In this document: in pieces, positions 44,304-53,900 of the stretch
Position numbering within the stretch: the stretch's first letter is position 1
Layout: each line of letters opens with the position of its first letter
Made by a program: the position numbers and the translations under genes
Notes under the pieces: model-generated
What the model was told of the DNA's origin: nothing
Seen by the model: only the letters and a program-made list of their open reading frames with translations
Databases searched by the model: none
NCBI GenBank assembly: GCA_025594325.1
Contig: JANHCV010000007.1
Coordinates: 124,001 to 188,000 of the forward strand
Reading direction: 5' to 3'
DNA length: 64,000 nt
Source: Blastocladiella emersonii ATCC 22665
Taxonomy: Eukaryota; Blastocladiomycota; Blastocladiomycetes; Blastocladiales; Blastocladiaceae

Positions 44304-45466
44304 GGCGATAAGTGTAAGTGGGGGGTTACGGGTCGTGACGAGGTTCAAGCAGCGGTGGGGCGGAGGAGAAAAAAGCAGGTCGGGCGCAGCGTGGGCGGCG
44401 GCGGTCGGTCGGGCGGTCGCAGCCAAAAGAACCAGAGTGCGGTTTTGGTCCCACCGTTATCACGTGATTGGAAACCACGCGCTTTTCGACTTGCGCTCAC
44501 ACAGCCGGGCGGCTGCCTTCAGCTCGCTCTCCATCGACCCTGTGTCCATGAACCGCAATGAAAGCTCCATGAAACATGCTGTCCGCGCCGAGAATTTCGC
44601 CCCAGTCAAGTCAGCCTGTCACGACCCGCGCTTGCTCGGCTTGTAATGCGTGTCGAACGCCGGCCGCGGCACGGACTGGCCCTTGCACTTGATGCTTCCC
44701 GTTCTGGGCAGTCGAGACGTGCCACGATCGCCCCTACGGTGGCCTGTGACATGTCCTAGGCCGGCGTCGGCGGTGGACCGGCTGCGCGCGAGCACGTCAG
44801 GTCTGCGCCCGTGATCGAGCGCTCGCGCTCTTCGTGGTTCACATCGTCGTCGCCGTTGCTTGCCTTCTGCTGGATCGTGCGAAGCACCGCGGCATGGATG
44901 TTGACGGGGCGGCCCGCTTGCGCGCGCTTCCTGTCACTTACTCCCGCGCAGGCTCATGGGCCATCCGCCTGTTGCGGAGGGACTGCTCAGCCGGCTTGAG
45001 AACCCTCCTCTCTCCACGTACTCAAATATTGCTTTTATGCCCATGGACCCCGGCGCAGCAGTCGGCGGCTGGTTCTCCTGATCTCGCTGCCCGCTCAAGT
45101 CACTGCCATCAACACGCGGGTACTGCTCGAGGACGGATCTTTCCACGCGCGAACGATGCCTGGTGTCGAGCTCTGCTTCACTACCGCCGCAACGACCGCA
45201 CTCGCGCGACTACCCGGTCCGCTCACGATGCTCAAGTCCTTCCTGCTCTCACACCGTCACTCATTCTTTCACCTTGTTCTTGGAACTTGCATCAGTGTAC
45301 CTGTCTTGATGTTCGCGTCCGCGACCCTGGCAACCCCACTGACAACGAGTACCCTGCTCATTACATGAAACTCGAGAGCGTGCTTGGTCACCGCGAAAAA
45401 CCATGATGCACACCGGGAGAGAAAACCATACGTTGATGATAGATACTCTGGTCCTGCTTTCACTAC
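44304..45466. other. intergenic, about 1.15 kb
   Basis: No gene seen. It includes the NOP58 promoter, with less GC-rich sequence from about 44.45 kb onward. Short frames here have no recognisable content. Confidence 0.45.
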
Positions 45467-46009
45467 TTAGCGCTGAGTCGCCATTGCCTTGCGCGCTTGG
45501 AGCGGCGAGTAGATAGGGCGAAGGCTACGCGTCAGCCAGTCCGTGGGGTTCGCGTCAGCTTCAGGCGGATAGATCCGTGCTGCGACGACGTACACCACAG
45601 CAAAGGGCGAGCCCTGAGACCACCATCCCGCCATGATGTGAAGCGCGTCCTCGGCCGCTGGGTCAACAAACTGGTTCGCCCTGCGCGCCGACTCAAGCGA
45701 GGCGTGCACCGCGTCGAACGCGGCGTGGTACCGCGCCAAGGCGGCCTTGACCACCTCAGCGGCAGCCCACTCGACGGTCCGCGCCAGGTCCGCGTCGGTC
45801 AGCTTGCGGGCCCCACGGACGCGGAACATCCGCGCAGCGTCCACATCCAGAATGGACCGGATGAACTCCAGGCCCCTGGGATGGCTCAGGCCGGCGTCGT
45901 AGTCGATTCCACGCGTGCCGATCGAGCCGCGAATCAGGGCGTACTTGGCCGGGTCAAGGTCGTAGGGGTCGACGCCCGTGGCGGCAGCGCGCGTCGGTTG
46001 TGCGGCCAT
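45467..46009 (-). CDS. uncharacterised 180-residue protein
   Basis: A single exon of 180 codons from the ATG at 46009, with normal host codon use. The sequence is soluble-looking: GVDPYDLDPAKYALIRGSIG, FIRSILDVDAARMFRVRGAR, a helical segment with AALARYHAAFDAVHASLE, and GWWSQGSPFAVVYVVAARIY. I recognise no family. A diverged copy of its first 22 codons lies just upstream (46077-46141), so the gene's 5' end has been duplicated or the gene was once longer. The frame is open further upstream without a better start. Confidence 0.6.
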   Translation of the reverse strand: MAAQPTRAAATGVDPYDLDPAKYALIRGSIGTRGIDYDAGLSHPRGLEFIRSILDVDAARMFRVRGARKLTDADLARTVEWAAAEVVKAALARYHAAFDAVHASLESARRANQFVDPAAEDALHIMAGWWSQGSPFAVVYVVAARIYPPEADANPTDWLTRSLRPIYSPLQARKAMATQR

Positions 46010-46141
46010 GACTGGTGGTCTAGTGATGATGACCGTGATCTTGTGAGCAGCAGCTGAAGGCGATGGTCGAGCCCCGCGTACTCGACCGGGTCGAGTTTGG
46101 CGGGGTCCGCGCCCGTAGTGGCGGTAGCTCGAGTGTGTTGA
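45940..46141 (-). repeat. duplicated 5' segment of the 180-residue gene
   Basis: Minus-strand segments about 46141-46077 and 46005-45940 encode TRATATTGADPAKLDPVEYA and TRAAATGVDPYDLDPAKYA respectively. The offset is about 135 bp. The upstream copy is not joined to a full gene. Confidence 0.75.
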
Positions 46142-46747
46142 GCGGAGGTGGTCAAGATGCTCAACGCGCTCAAGAAGATTATGCCAGACTTGCTGGTCAT
46201 ATATACCGATCTGGATGTGCCAGCGACACACAGTGGTTCCTCCTCGGCGTGTCCCCCTGCCGTTCCTGTTTCTTCCCGTTTTCTCGCTCTTCAAGATGCT
46301 CGCATCCGTCACCGCGACTTGGTGCCACCAAGGCGTACATCGTGGCGAAAGCGCCCTTTTGCGATGATCAAGCCGGTGGCGAGCTGTTGCGCGAAGATCT
46401 GACAGGTCAAAATGCTTACTCGTGGCACTAAGTTGCCAGCAAGCTGGCCAAGGGACCGTTGAGCGAGCGGCTCGACCACCGTGGCCGTTGGAAAGCCGAT
46501 TGATCCTGCAAGTTCAGCTTCGCTACAAGCTCTCGAATCCGTTGCCGTTGCGTTGTTCAACTTGTTCGAGTTGTAACCCGTTGAGATTGTTCCGCGACGC
46601 GGTCAGCAGCTGATGGTCGTGCTGATGCGCGACCGGTTCCGTCCACACGCGGGCCTCGGAGCGCAGCGAGAGAGTGTTGGCGACTAAGGCATTAGAAATG
46701 TATCAACAACGTAGGGGGGAGGGCAATGACGGGAGCGCGGTGCACAC
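46142..46747. other. intergenic, no gene seen
   Basis: About 600 bp of moderately GC-rich sequence without a convincing frame. It holds the 3' end of the bL17m gene. Confidence 0.45.
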
Positions 46748-47563
46748 TCAGACAGCGTGGTGCTGGTTCTTGATCTTGGGGATCTTCTTGTCGGCGGGCT
46801 TGATGGCTGGGTCGACGTTGACGAGGTGGAGGGTGCGCTTGACCTTGACGACGGAGCGTGGGCGGCCGAAGCGGTCCGTGTCGTTGAGGGGCTCGGTCCA
46901 GACCTTCTTTTCGACGCGGATCTCCTGGTGCTTGGCGGGGAATTTCTGCTCCTCGTAGCCGGTGGGGAGGAAGGGGAGGCGGGCGACCTTGGCGAGCTTG
47001 GACTCGACCTTGCCGAGGGCGCGCATCTTGCGCTGCAGCTCGGACAGGGTGTCCTCGGAGAAGATGCGGCGGGGCGGGCGGTTGCCGGGCACGGCAATGG
47101 GGGCGGTGGTGCCCTGGATGGCGCGCTCCTGGTCGCGCAGGTCCTTGAGCTTACGGCGCAGGGCGGGCAGCTCCTGCTTGGACATTTCGAGCTTGGTGTC
47201 GCCGGGGGCGTCCACGTACTCGAGGATGGCCATGGGCGACGAGTCGACGCGGTCGCGGCCGCACTTGATGATGCGCGTGTAGCCGCCGGGGCGGGCCGCG
47301 TACCGCGCGGCCATCTGGTCGAACAGCTTGGGCACGGTGAAGGCGGTCTGGAACAGGTAGCCGGACGCCTGGACGCGGGCCTGCGGCGTGCCCTTCTTGG
47401 CCAGCGTCACCATCTTGTCGGCGATGGCCTGGGCCTCCTTGGCCTTGGGCAGCGTGGTGCGGATGCGGTCGTGCAGCACCAGCGACGACACCAGGTTGCG
47501 CAGCAGCGCGCGGCGGTGCGGGCTGTCGCGGCCGAGCTTGCGTTGGGCGAGGCCGTGGCGCAT
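46748..47563 (-). CDS. MRPL8: mitochondrial large-subunit ribosomal protein bL17m
   Basis: A single exon of 271 codons. The bacterial L17 core is at the N-terminus: MRHGLAQRKLGRDSPHRRAL, LLRNLVSSLVLHDRIRTTLP, KAKEAQAIADKMVTLAKKG, FDQMAARYAARPGGYTRI. GRDRVDSSPMAILEYVD follows. A long C-terminal extension (about 140 residues) rich in Lys, Arg and Pro is typical of fungal mitochondrial L17 (yeast MrpL8). No separate cleavable presequence is obvious. It is divergent from DBT with 502 bp between starts. Confidence 0.93.
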   Translation of the reverse strand: MRHGLAQRKLGRDSPHRRALLRNLVSSLVLHDRIRTTLPKAKEAQAIADKMVTLAKKGTPQARVQASGYLFQTAFTVPKLFDQMAARYAARPGGYTRIIKCGRDRVDSSPMAILEYVDAPGDTKLEMSKQELPALRRKLKDLRDQERAIQGTTAPIAVPGNRPPRRIFSEDTLSELQRKMRALGKVESKLAKVARLPFLPTGYEEQKFPAKHQEIRVEKKVWTEPLNDTDRFGRPRSVVKVKRTLHLVNVDPAIKPADKKIPKIKNQHHAV

Positions 47564-48065
47564 GGTGGATTTGGCGGTGGGAGGCGATCAGGCGGGTAGG
47601 GGGGCGACCGCGGGCAGAGGAGGTGCGGCGGGACGGTCGGGGCGCGTTGCAGGCAGTCGCGGCGCGGGTTACAGCTACGTGGTGGGCTCAAGATGCATCC
47701 GTTGCGGTGAGTGGAGGTGATCGAGCGGGCCGGCGAGTCAAGCGAATTGTTGCTGGGCGGTCGCGTGACGTGATCAGCCCTATCCCGAGAGGACATCCCG
47801 ATGGGGCGAATGCCGCTATTCTGCAAGCGCGGGTCAAGGCGCGGCGCTGGGCGCGGCGCCACAGTCGCGCGCGGCGTTCCGGCATTTCGCAAATCCCCAT
47901 CCCCAGCACTTTTTGTTCGGCGCCGTCGGTCTGGCCCCGGTCTGCTGCCTCGGCGGTCGCCGCGGGCGATCCTCTCTCTCGCAGAGTGCTGCCGATCGAC
48001 GTCGACGACGCCCCTCCCTCTCCTTGCTGCAACGTAACTTGGCCCTCCTTGCACACATCATTACC
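47564..48065. promoter_or_regulatory. bL17m/DBT divergent promoter region
   Basis: 500 bp between two mitochondrial genes transcribed apart. There is no TATA box. A pyrimidine-rich stretch at 48014-48025 precedes the DBT ATG. Confidence 0.45.
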
Positions 48066-49670
48066 ATGCATCGCACGTCCGCCTCCGCCGTGACCGCGGC
48101 CGCCGCCCGCGCCGTGTCCCGCCGGTCCCTGCCGCGCGTGGCCGCCCGCGTCGCCTCCATGTCGTCCGCGTCGCCGCTGCTGCGCTCCTTGGCTCCGCGC
48201 GCCGTCGCCGCTGCGCACTGGTCGTCGTCGCCCGTCGCGGCACTGCACACGTCGGCCGCCAAGCACGCGGGCGGCGCAACCCCGGCGCCCTCGGCCGACG
48301 GGATCGTCCCCTTCCTGCTCGCCGATGTCGGTGAGGGCATCACCGAGTGCGAGATCACGCAGTGGTTCGTCAAGGAGGGCGACGAGGTGCAGCAGTTCGA
48401 CAAGATCTGCGAGGTCCAGTCCGACAAGGCCGCCGTCGAAATCTCGTCGCGCTTCGACGGCAAGATCACCAAGCTGCACTACGCCGTCGGCGACATGGCC
48501 AAGGTCGGCGCCCCGCTCATCGATATCAAGCTCGAGGGGTCCGATGCTGCTGCTGCGGCTCCCGCTCCCGCCGCTGCTGCTACTGCCCCTGCTGCCGCGA
48601 CCCCCGCCCCCGCTGCCGCCGCCACGCCCGCCGCCGCTGCGACGCCCTCGCCCGTCGCCGCCGAGCTCGACTCGGACCGCGTCATCTTCGCCACCCCCGC
48701 CGTGCGCCGCATCGCCCGCGAGAACAGCATCGACCTGCGCCTCGTCCCCGCCACGGGCAAGGGCGACCGCATCCTCAAGGAGGACGTGCTGCGCTTCCTC
48801 GAGGGCGGCAAGACTGCCGCTGCTGCAGCCCCTGCTGCTGCTCCCGTCGCTGCCGCTGCGCCCAAGCCCGCCGCTGCTCCTGCGCCCGCTGCCCCGATTA
48901 CGGTCGCGGCCGCCGACGAGGTCCGCCCGCTCACGGCGATCCAGAAGGCCATGTTCAAGTCCATGACCAAGTCGCTGACGATCCCACACTTTGGGTACGC
49001 CGACGAGCTGCGGCTCGACGCGCTCATGGACGTGCGCAAGGCCGTCAACCACCAGGTCAAGGCGAGCGGCAAGGGCGCCTACCCCTTCTCCAAGGTCTCG
49101 TTCATGCCCTTCTTCATCAAGTCCTTCTCGCTCGCCCTGCGCCACCACCCGCTGCTCAACGCCCAGCTCGTCGGCGTCGACCCGGCGCTCCCCGCCGAGC
49201 AGGCGGTCGCCGGCGCCAAGCTCGTGTACCGCGCGCGCCACAACATCTCGATCGCCATGGACACGCCCGCGGGCCTGATCGTGCCCAACATCAAGGACGT
49301 CCAGGACAAGTCGGTCCTCGACATCGCGGCCGACCTGCACCGCCTGCAGGAGGCGGGCAAGAAGGGCGCGATCCCCGCGGCCGACCTCCAGGGCGGCACC
49401 ATCACGCTGTCCAACATCGGCGCCATCGGCGGCACCTACATGGGCCCCGTCGTCGTCACGTCCGAGGTGTGCATCGCCGCCCTCGGCAAGACGGCGCGCG
49501 TCCCGCGGTTCAAGGACGAGGACTCGCTCGAGGTCGAGCCCCACCACATCATGCCCGTCTCCTTCTCGGCCGACCACCGCGTCGTCGACGGCGCGTCCGT
49601 CGCCCGCTTCGCCCAGCTCTGGAAGCAGTACATCGAGAACCCCATGAACATGCTCGCCAACCTCAAGTAA
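48066..49670 (+). CDS. DBT: branched-chain 2-oxoacid dehydrogenase E2 (dihydrolipoyl transacylase)
   Basis: A single exon of 534 codons. A presequence (MHRTSASAVTAAAARAVSRR) is followed by a lipoyl domain (about residues 80-155: LLADVGEGITECEITQWFV, lipoylated Lys in EVQSDKAAVEIS). After an Ala/Pro linker comes the E3/E1-binding domain (FATPAVRRIARENSIDL). After a second linker comes the catalytic acyltransferase domain, ending with FSADHRVVDGASVARF, which holds the HxxxDG active site. GEGITECEI and the VGVD and MDTPAGLIVPNIKDVQDKSV blocks favour branched-chain E2 over the pyruvate or 2-oxoglutarate enzymes. It acts in mitochondrial Val, Leu and Ile breakdown. Start chosen at the ATG beginning the presequence. 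Confidence 0.94.
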   Translation: MHRTSASAVTAAAARAVSRRSLPRVAARVASMSSASPLLRSLAPRAVAAAHWSSSPVAALHTSAAKHAGGATPAPSADGIVPFLLADVGEGITECEITQWFVKEGDEVQQFDKICEVQSDKAAVEISSRFDGKITKLHYAVGDMAKVGAPLIDIKLEGSDAAAAAPAPAAAATAPAAATPAPAAAATPAAAATPSPVAAELDSDRVIFATPAVRRIARENSIDLRLVPATGKGDRILKEDVLRFLEGGKTAAAAAPAAAPVAAAAPKPAAAPAPAAPITVAAADEVRPLTAIQKAMFKSMTKSLTIPHFGYADELRLDALMDVRKAVNHQVKASGKGAYPFSKVSFMPFFIKSFSLALRHHPLLNAQLVGVDPALPAEQAVAGAKLVYRARHNISIAMDTPAGLIVPNIKDVQDKSVLDIAADLHRLQEAGKKGAIPAADLQGGTITLSNIGAIGGTYMGPVVVTSEVCIAALGKTARVPRFKDEDSLEVEPHHIMPVSFSADHRVVDGASVARFAQLWKQYIENPMNMLANLK

Positions 49671-50057
49671 CCGGAACGTGTGGAAAACTGAGAGAGCGCG
49701 CAAGGACGCTCCGCTGGCTGTCGCTACCCCCCTACCCCTACTCCTAAGTCTACAACTATATAACTCTCTCTGTGCATGTACTCTTGAGTCGGCTCCGCTC
49801 ACGAGCGCTTGGCTCGCGCGTCGCGACCCAAGTTGGCGCGGCGCCACGCGTCTCTGAGCCGCGCGCGGTGCTCATGAGACAAGCGGCGACACAACGAGAG
49901 GGAGAGGGTACATCGATACGGTTCCAGTCCAGGATGCTCGCACACGCGACAAGGGGAGCGGAACGAGGATGGAGCAATCACAACAGCGCGGGATCACTGG
50001 CCATCCTTGGCGGGACGAGCAGCGCCGCCTGGTGCGCGGCGACGGCGGCCTGCTATG
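49671..50057. other. intergenic after DBT
   Basis: About 390 bp with an AT-rich patch (49753-49762) near the likely DBT 3' end. No gene seen. Confidence 0.45.
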
Positions 50058-50565
50058 CGGCGACGAAGGGAGCCTGCTGAGTGCTGACACAGGAACCACC
50101 GCCGCCGTAGTACGCACCGTGAACTGGAACCATGAAGCGCACATGCTGCTGCCGCTGCGCGCCGCCAATCGGAACCGCGCCAGCCGCGGTGTACGTGGCG
50201 GCGACGCGCATCGCGGCCGCCTCGCACGCGCCCCAGGCCGCGTCCGCGACACTCGCGTCGACCGTTGAGCCTAACCACGGTATACGCTGTAATTTGGACG
50301 CCGCCCGTCATGCGCTGGGCGCTAGCGGCGGCGGCGGCGGCGGCCCGCTGCTCGCGCTCAGCGACGAGCTGGTCGTTCAGCGCCGTGAGCCGCGATCTCG
50401 GCGCGCAGCGCGGCGGTCTCGGCCTCGTGCGCCGCCTTGTCGCGCGCGCGCTCCTCGTCGAGAAGGCGGTGGAGCTGCATTGCAAGGGCGTCGACGGCGT
50501 CTGCGCGCGGCACCGTGGCCGCGGGCGTGCCGGCCGGTCGGCGAGGCAGGTGGGACCGTATACAT
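50058..50565 (-). pseudogene. decayed Ala-rich coiled-coil ORF, mobile-type
   Basis: From the ATG at 50565 (leader AACGTTATCAACACCATG) the frame begins MYTVPPASPTGR. It slips one base near 50530 to ATVPRADAVDALAMQLHRLL and a charged helix, slips again near 50395 to LTALNDQLVAEREQR, and a third time near 50290 to STVDASVADAAWGACEAAAM. It ends STQQAPFVAA at 50058. The leader, the M-x-x-VP start, the charged helix and the Ala-rich tail parallel the ORF at 61348-62232, which also has three slips. A short intron could explain the last slip but not all three. Confidence 0.5.
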
Positions 50566-50951
50566 GGTGTTGATAACGTTTGGTGCACTTGAGAACGAGG
50601 GGAGAGATTTGAGCGAGCACGGCCGCCAAGCGTGGAGCCGAACGCGGCGCCGGCGTGGCGCAACGCGTCGCATGTCGCGTTCGCGCCTTGGCCACGGACC
50701 GCGTCGCTGATCCAAACGCTGATGGCGCACACCGGCCGACGGCAATTTAGATACGCGCTGGAACGGCGAGCAAATGCGCTTTTGGGGACTTGCTCAGGGA
50801 CCAGGGTCTGTATTATCCCGCGACGGATGCACACTCGCGTTGCGCGAAGCCGCGCTCCACAACCATGGAGGTGAACTACTCAGCAACGTGTATATGTATT
50901 GATCTGTAGTGGTAGGAATCATGAGGAGGAGGAGGAGCGGGGCCACTGAGC
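50566..50951. other. intergenic between coiled-coil ORF and ABCC gene
   Basis: About 385 bp with no recognised gene. Minus-strand open frames here are Arg-rich. Confidence 0.4.
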
Positions 50952-53900
50952 TTACGCAACGAGGCCGCTCTCCTTGGCGAGCGAGTAGAAGACCGACTCG
51001 GGGCGCGCAAGCAGGGCCTCGGGCGTGTCGAACTCGGCCACCTCGCCGTGGTCGAGCACCAGGATCTTGTCATAGTCGATGATCGTGCCGATGCTAACCA
51101 GACGGAAAAGTTAGTCTCGGGGGGTCACCCTGAGCGTCGTAACGAGAAGGCGTACCGGTGAGCGATCGTAATCACCGTGCAGCCGTCAAACTCGCGGCGG
51201 ATCGTCTCCTGGACCAGGTTGTCGGTGGCACCGTCGATGCTCGCCGTCGCCTCGTCGAGAACCTGGGAAAAACGCGGGTCGAAGTGATGGTCAGTCAGCA
51301 CAGCTCGATCGAACAGCGTTGTCAACGGCGAGCGTACCAGAACTCGAGACTTGCGCAGGATCGCGCGGGCGAGACACAGAAGCTGCGCCTGGCCAACCGA
51401 CAGCGACGACTGGGTGAGCAGCGCGTCGAGCCCCTCGTCGAGCGAGCGCACGTAGGTCGCGAGACTCGCGCCCTCGAGCGCCGACCACAGCGCCGCATCG
51501 TCGCGCTGGCCCGTCGGGTTTAGGAGGTTGTCGCGGATGCTCGCCTCCATGAGGTACGCATCCTGCGGCAGGATCGTGAGTCGCGAGCGCAGGTCGTGCA
51601 GGCCGATGGTCGAGATGTCGAGCCCGTCAATCGAGATGGAGCCCGCCGCCGCCTCGATGATGCGGAACAGCGCCAGCGTCATGGTCGACTTGCCCGCGCC
51701 GGTACTAGATGAGAGAGAAAGAAGTGAAACGCGCAGGTGAGTGACCGGAGCGAGGTGAACACGGGCGAAGAGAAAACGTACCGGCCGACGATGCCGACCT
51801 TCTTGCCGGCCTCGAACGTGAGCTTGAGGTCCTTGAGCACGAGCGGGAGACCTGGGCGGTACGCGGCCGAGTAGCCGTCGAACGAGATCTCGCCGCGAGC
51901 GGGCCACTCGGGGTCGAGCGAGAAGGTCGTCTCCTCGGCCGCCTCGGTCGGCTGCTCGAGCATCTGCTGCACGCGCTCCACCGAGACCGCCGCGTTCTCG
52001 AGCTGAGCGTAGACGCGCAGCAAACCACCGACCATGAACGTCAGGTCAAAGGAATAGGTGAGGGCGACGCCGACGAGCGAGGTGCCGCTGGTCTTGGTCG
52101 TGACGGCAGCGAACGCAACCCCGGACACGATCAGGTTGCCGAGCAGCTGCAGCTGCACGAACAGCCACCGGTTGGTCGAGATGAGGTTGTAGAACCCGCG
52201 CGACGACGCATCGAACAGCGACTCGCCCTTGTTGCGGAACCGCGCCTGGTGCCCAAACGACCGGATCGTCGTGAGCCCGTTGAGCGTCTCGGAGAAGTGC
52301 GTGAACACGGGCGAGTTGAGGACCATGTACACGCGCTGGATCTCGCGACTCGCCGACAGGTACCACGACTGGATCAGGACGAACAGGATGACGACGGGCG
52401 CGAGGACCACGATGACGAGCGGTGCCGCGACCAGGATCGTGATGAGCGTCGCGATCGTCTGCAGGCCCATGAACTGCAGCTGGCTGATCTGCTGCGGGAT
52501 CATCACGTCGATGTTCTTCTGGTCCGACGAGAACCGGTTGAGCACGCGGCCCGACGGGTTGAGGTCGAAATAGCTGAGCGGGTAGCGCAGGACGCGGTCG
52601 AGCATGCTGCGGAACGTGGCGCGCGCGCCGCGGATCGCCACCACGGCCAGCCCAAAGTAGATAGAGAAGACGTTGATGATGCCGTTGCCGATCGTTATGG
52701 CCGCGTACACGCCCAGGTAGAAGCCCGTGTTGCCCTCGCCGCGGCCCGCCGCCGCACCCCACTGCCCGAGCCAGAGCGTCAGGCCGATGCCGATGGCGCA
52801 ACCGAGCGCGCTCGCCAGGAAGTTGATGCTCATGACACCGTAACCGCAGTACTACAGGAGTGGTCGTGGAGGTGGAGTCAGTTGGTGCGTCGCCAATTGA
52901 AGTCGAGGAACAACGAAGCGAGACGCACCTTGAAGTACTGGAGGTACACCTTGTAGCTGACGGCGCCCGAACCCTTCTTCTCGCTCGTGTCCTCGGCGGC
53001 GCCCTCGAGACCGGCAAAGTCGTGGTCGTTGGCGTCGTCGCCGGCCTCCTTTTCGTTGAGGCTGGCCTTGCTGCGGCGGTGCGTGAGCGTTTTGTCGGAC
53101 GTGGTGGCGCCGACGGTAGCGTAACCGATGAGGGTCTCCTCGGCGACGGTCGCGGAGTCGGCCGACGACGCGTCGTCCTCGTCGTCCTCGCCCTCGGCCT
53201 GGCGCTTGGCCATGTACTCGTTGACGAGCGCGGTCACCTCGCCGTTGGCGGCCATGAGCGTTGCGTAGTCGCCCGTCTCGGCGACGGTGCCGTCGCGGAT
53301 CAGGACGATGCGGTCGACCTCGGGCAGGTGGTGCACCGCGTGCGTCACCAGGATCACCGTCTTGCCGCGCAGGAGCCCCGAGGTGCGCGAGAACAGCGCA
53401 TTGAACATGTGGCGATCAACATGGGCATCGACGGCGGCTAAAATATCATCCGCCGCAACCACGCTCACCTTGCCCATCTCGCTCGCGTACACGGCGCGAG
53501 CGCACGCGACGCGGGCCTTCTGGCCGCCCGAGAGCTAGCAAACGGCGACGCGGCGGGTCAGCACGGCCAAGAACAATCCGTGGGACGTGAAAACCCCCTC
53601 CAAATGTTTTTGAGGGGCGATGTGGGGGTGGAGGGGAGCGAGGGGTGAGGAGAGAACGCGAGCGACGTACCGAGATGCCCTTCTCGCCGATCATGGTCTC
53701 GTCGCCCTGCGCGAGCACCTGCAGGTCCTTGCGCAGCGAGCACGCGTCGATGACGCGGCGGTACACGTCCTTGTCGAACTCGAGGCCGAAGGTGATGTTG
53801 TTGCGAACCTAAGCGCGAGCGAGGACGTGGGAGGTGAGTGCAAGGACCACCAACACGCGGAAAGCACCGCAATACGAACCGTGTCGTTGAGGATGAAGGC

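Noticed and set aside
41979-44561. 860-codon plus-strand open frame
   Set aside because: Antisense to NOP58 and PAM17, with Gly/Arg/Leu-rich noise. The opposite-strand proteins are unmistakable.
47688-49847. 719-codon minus-strand open frame
   Set aside because: Antisense to DBT; composition is that of a shadow frame.
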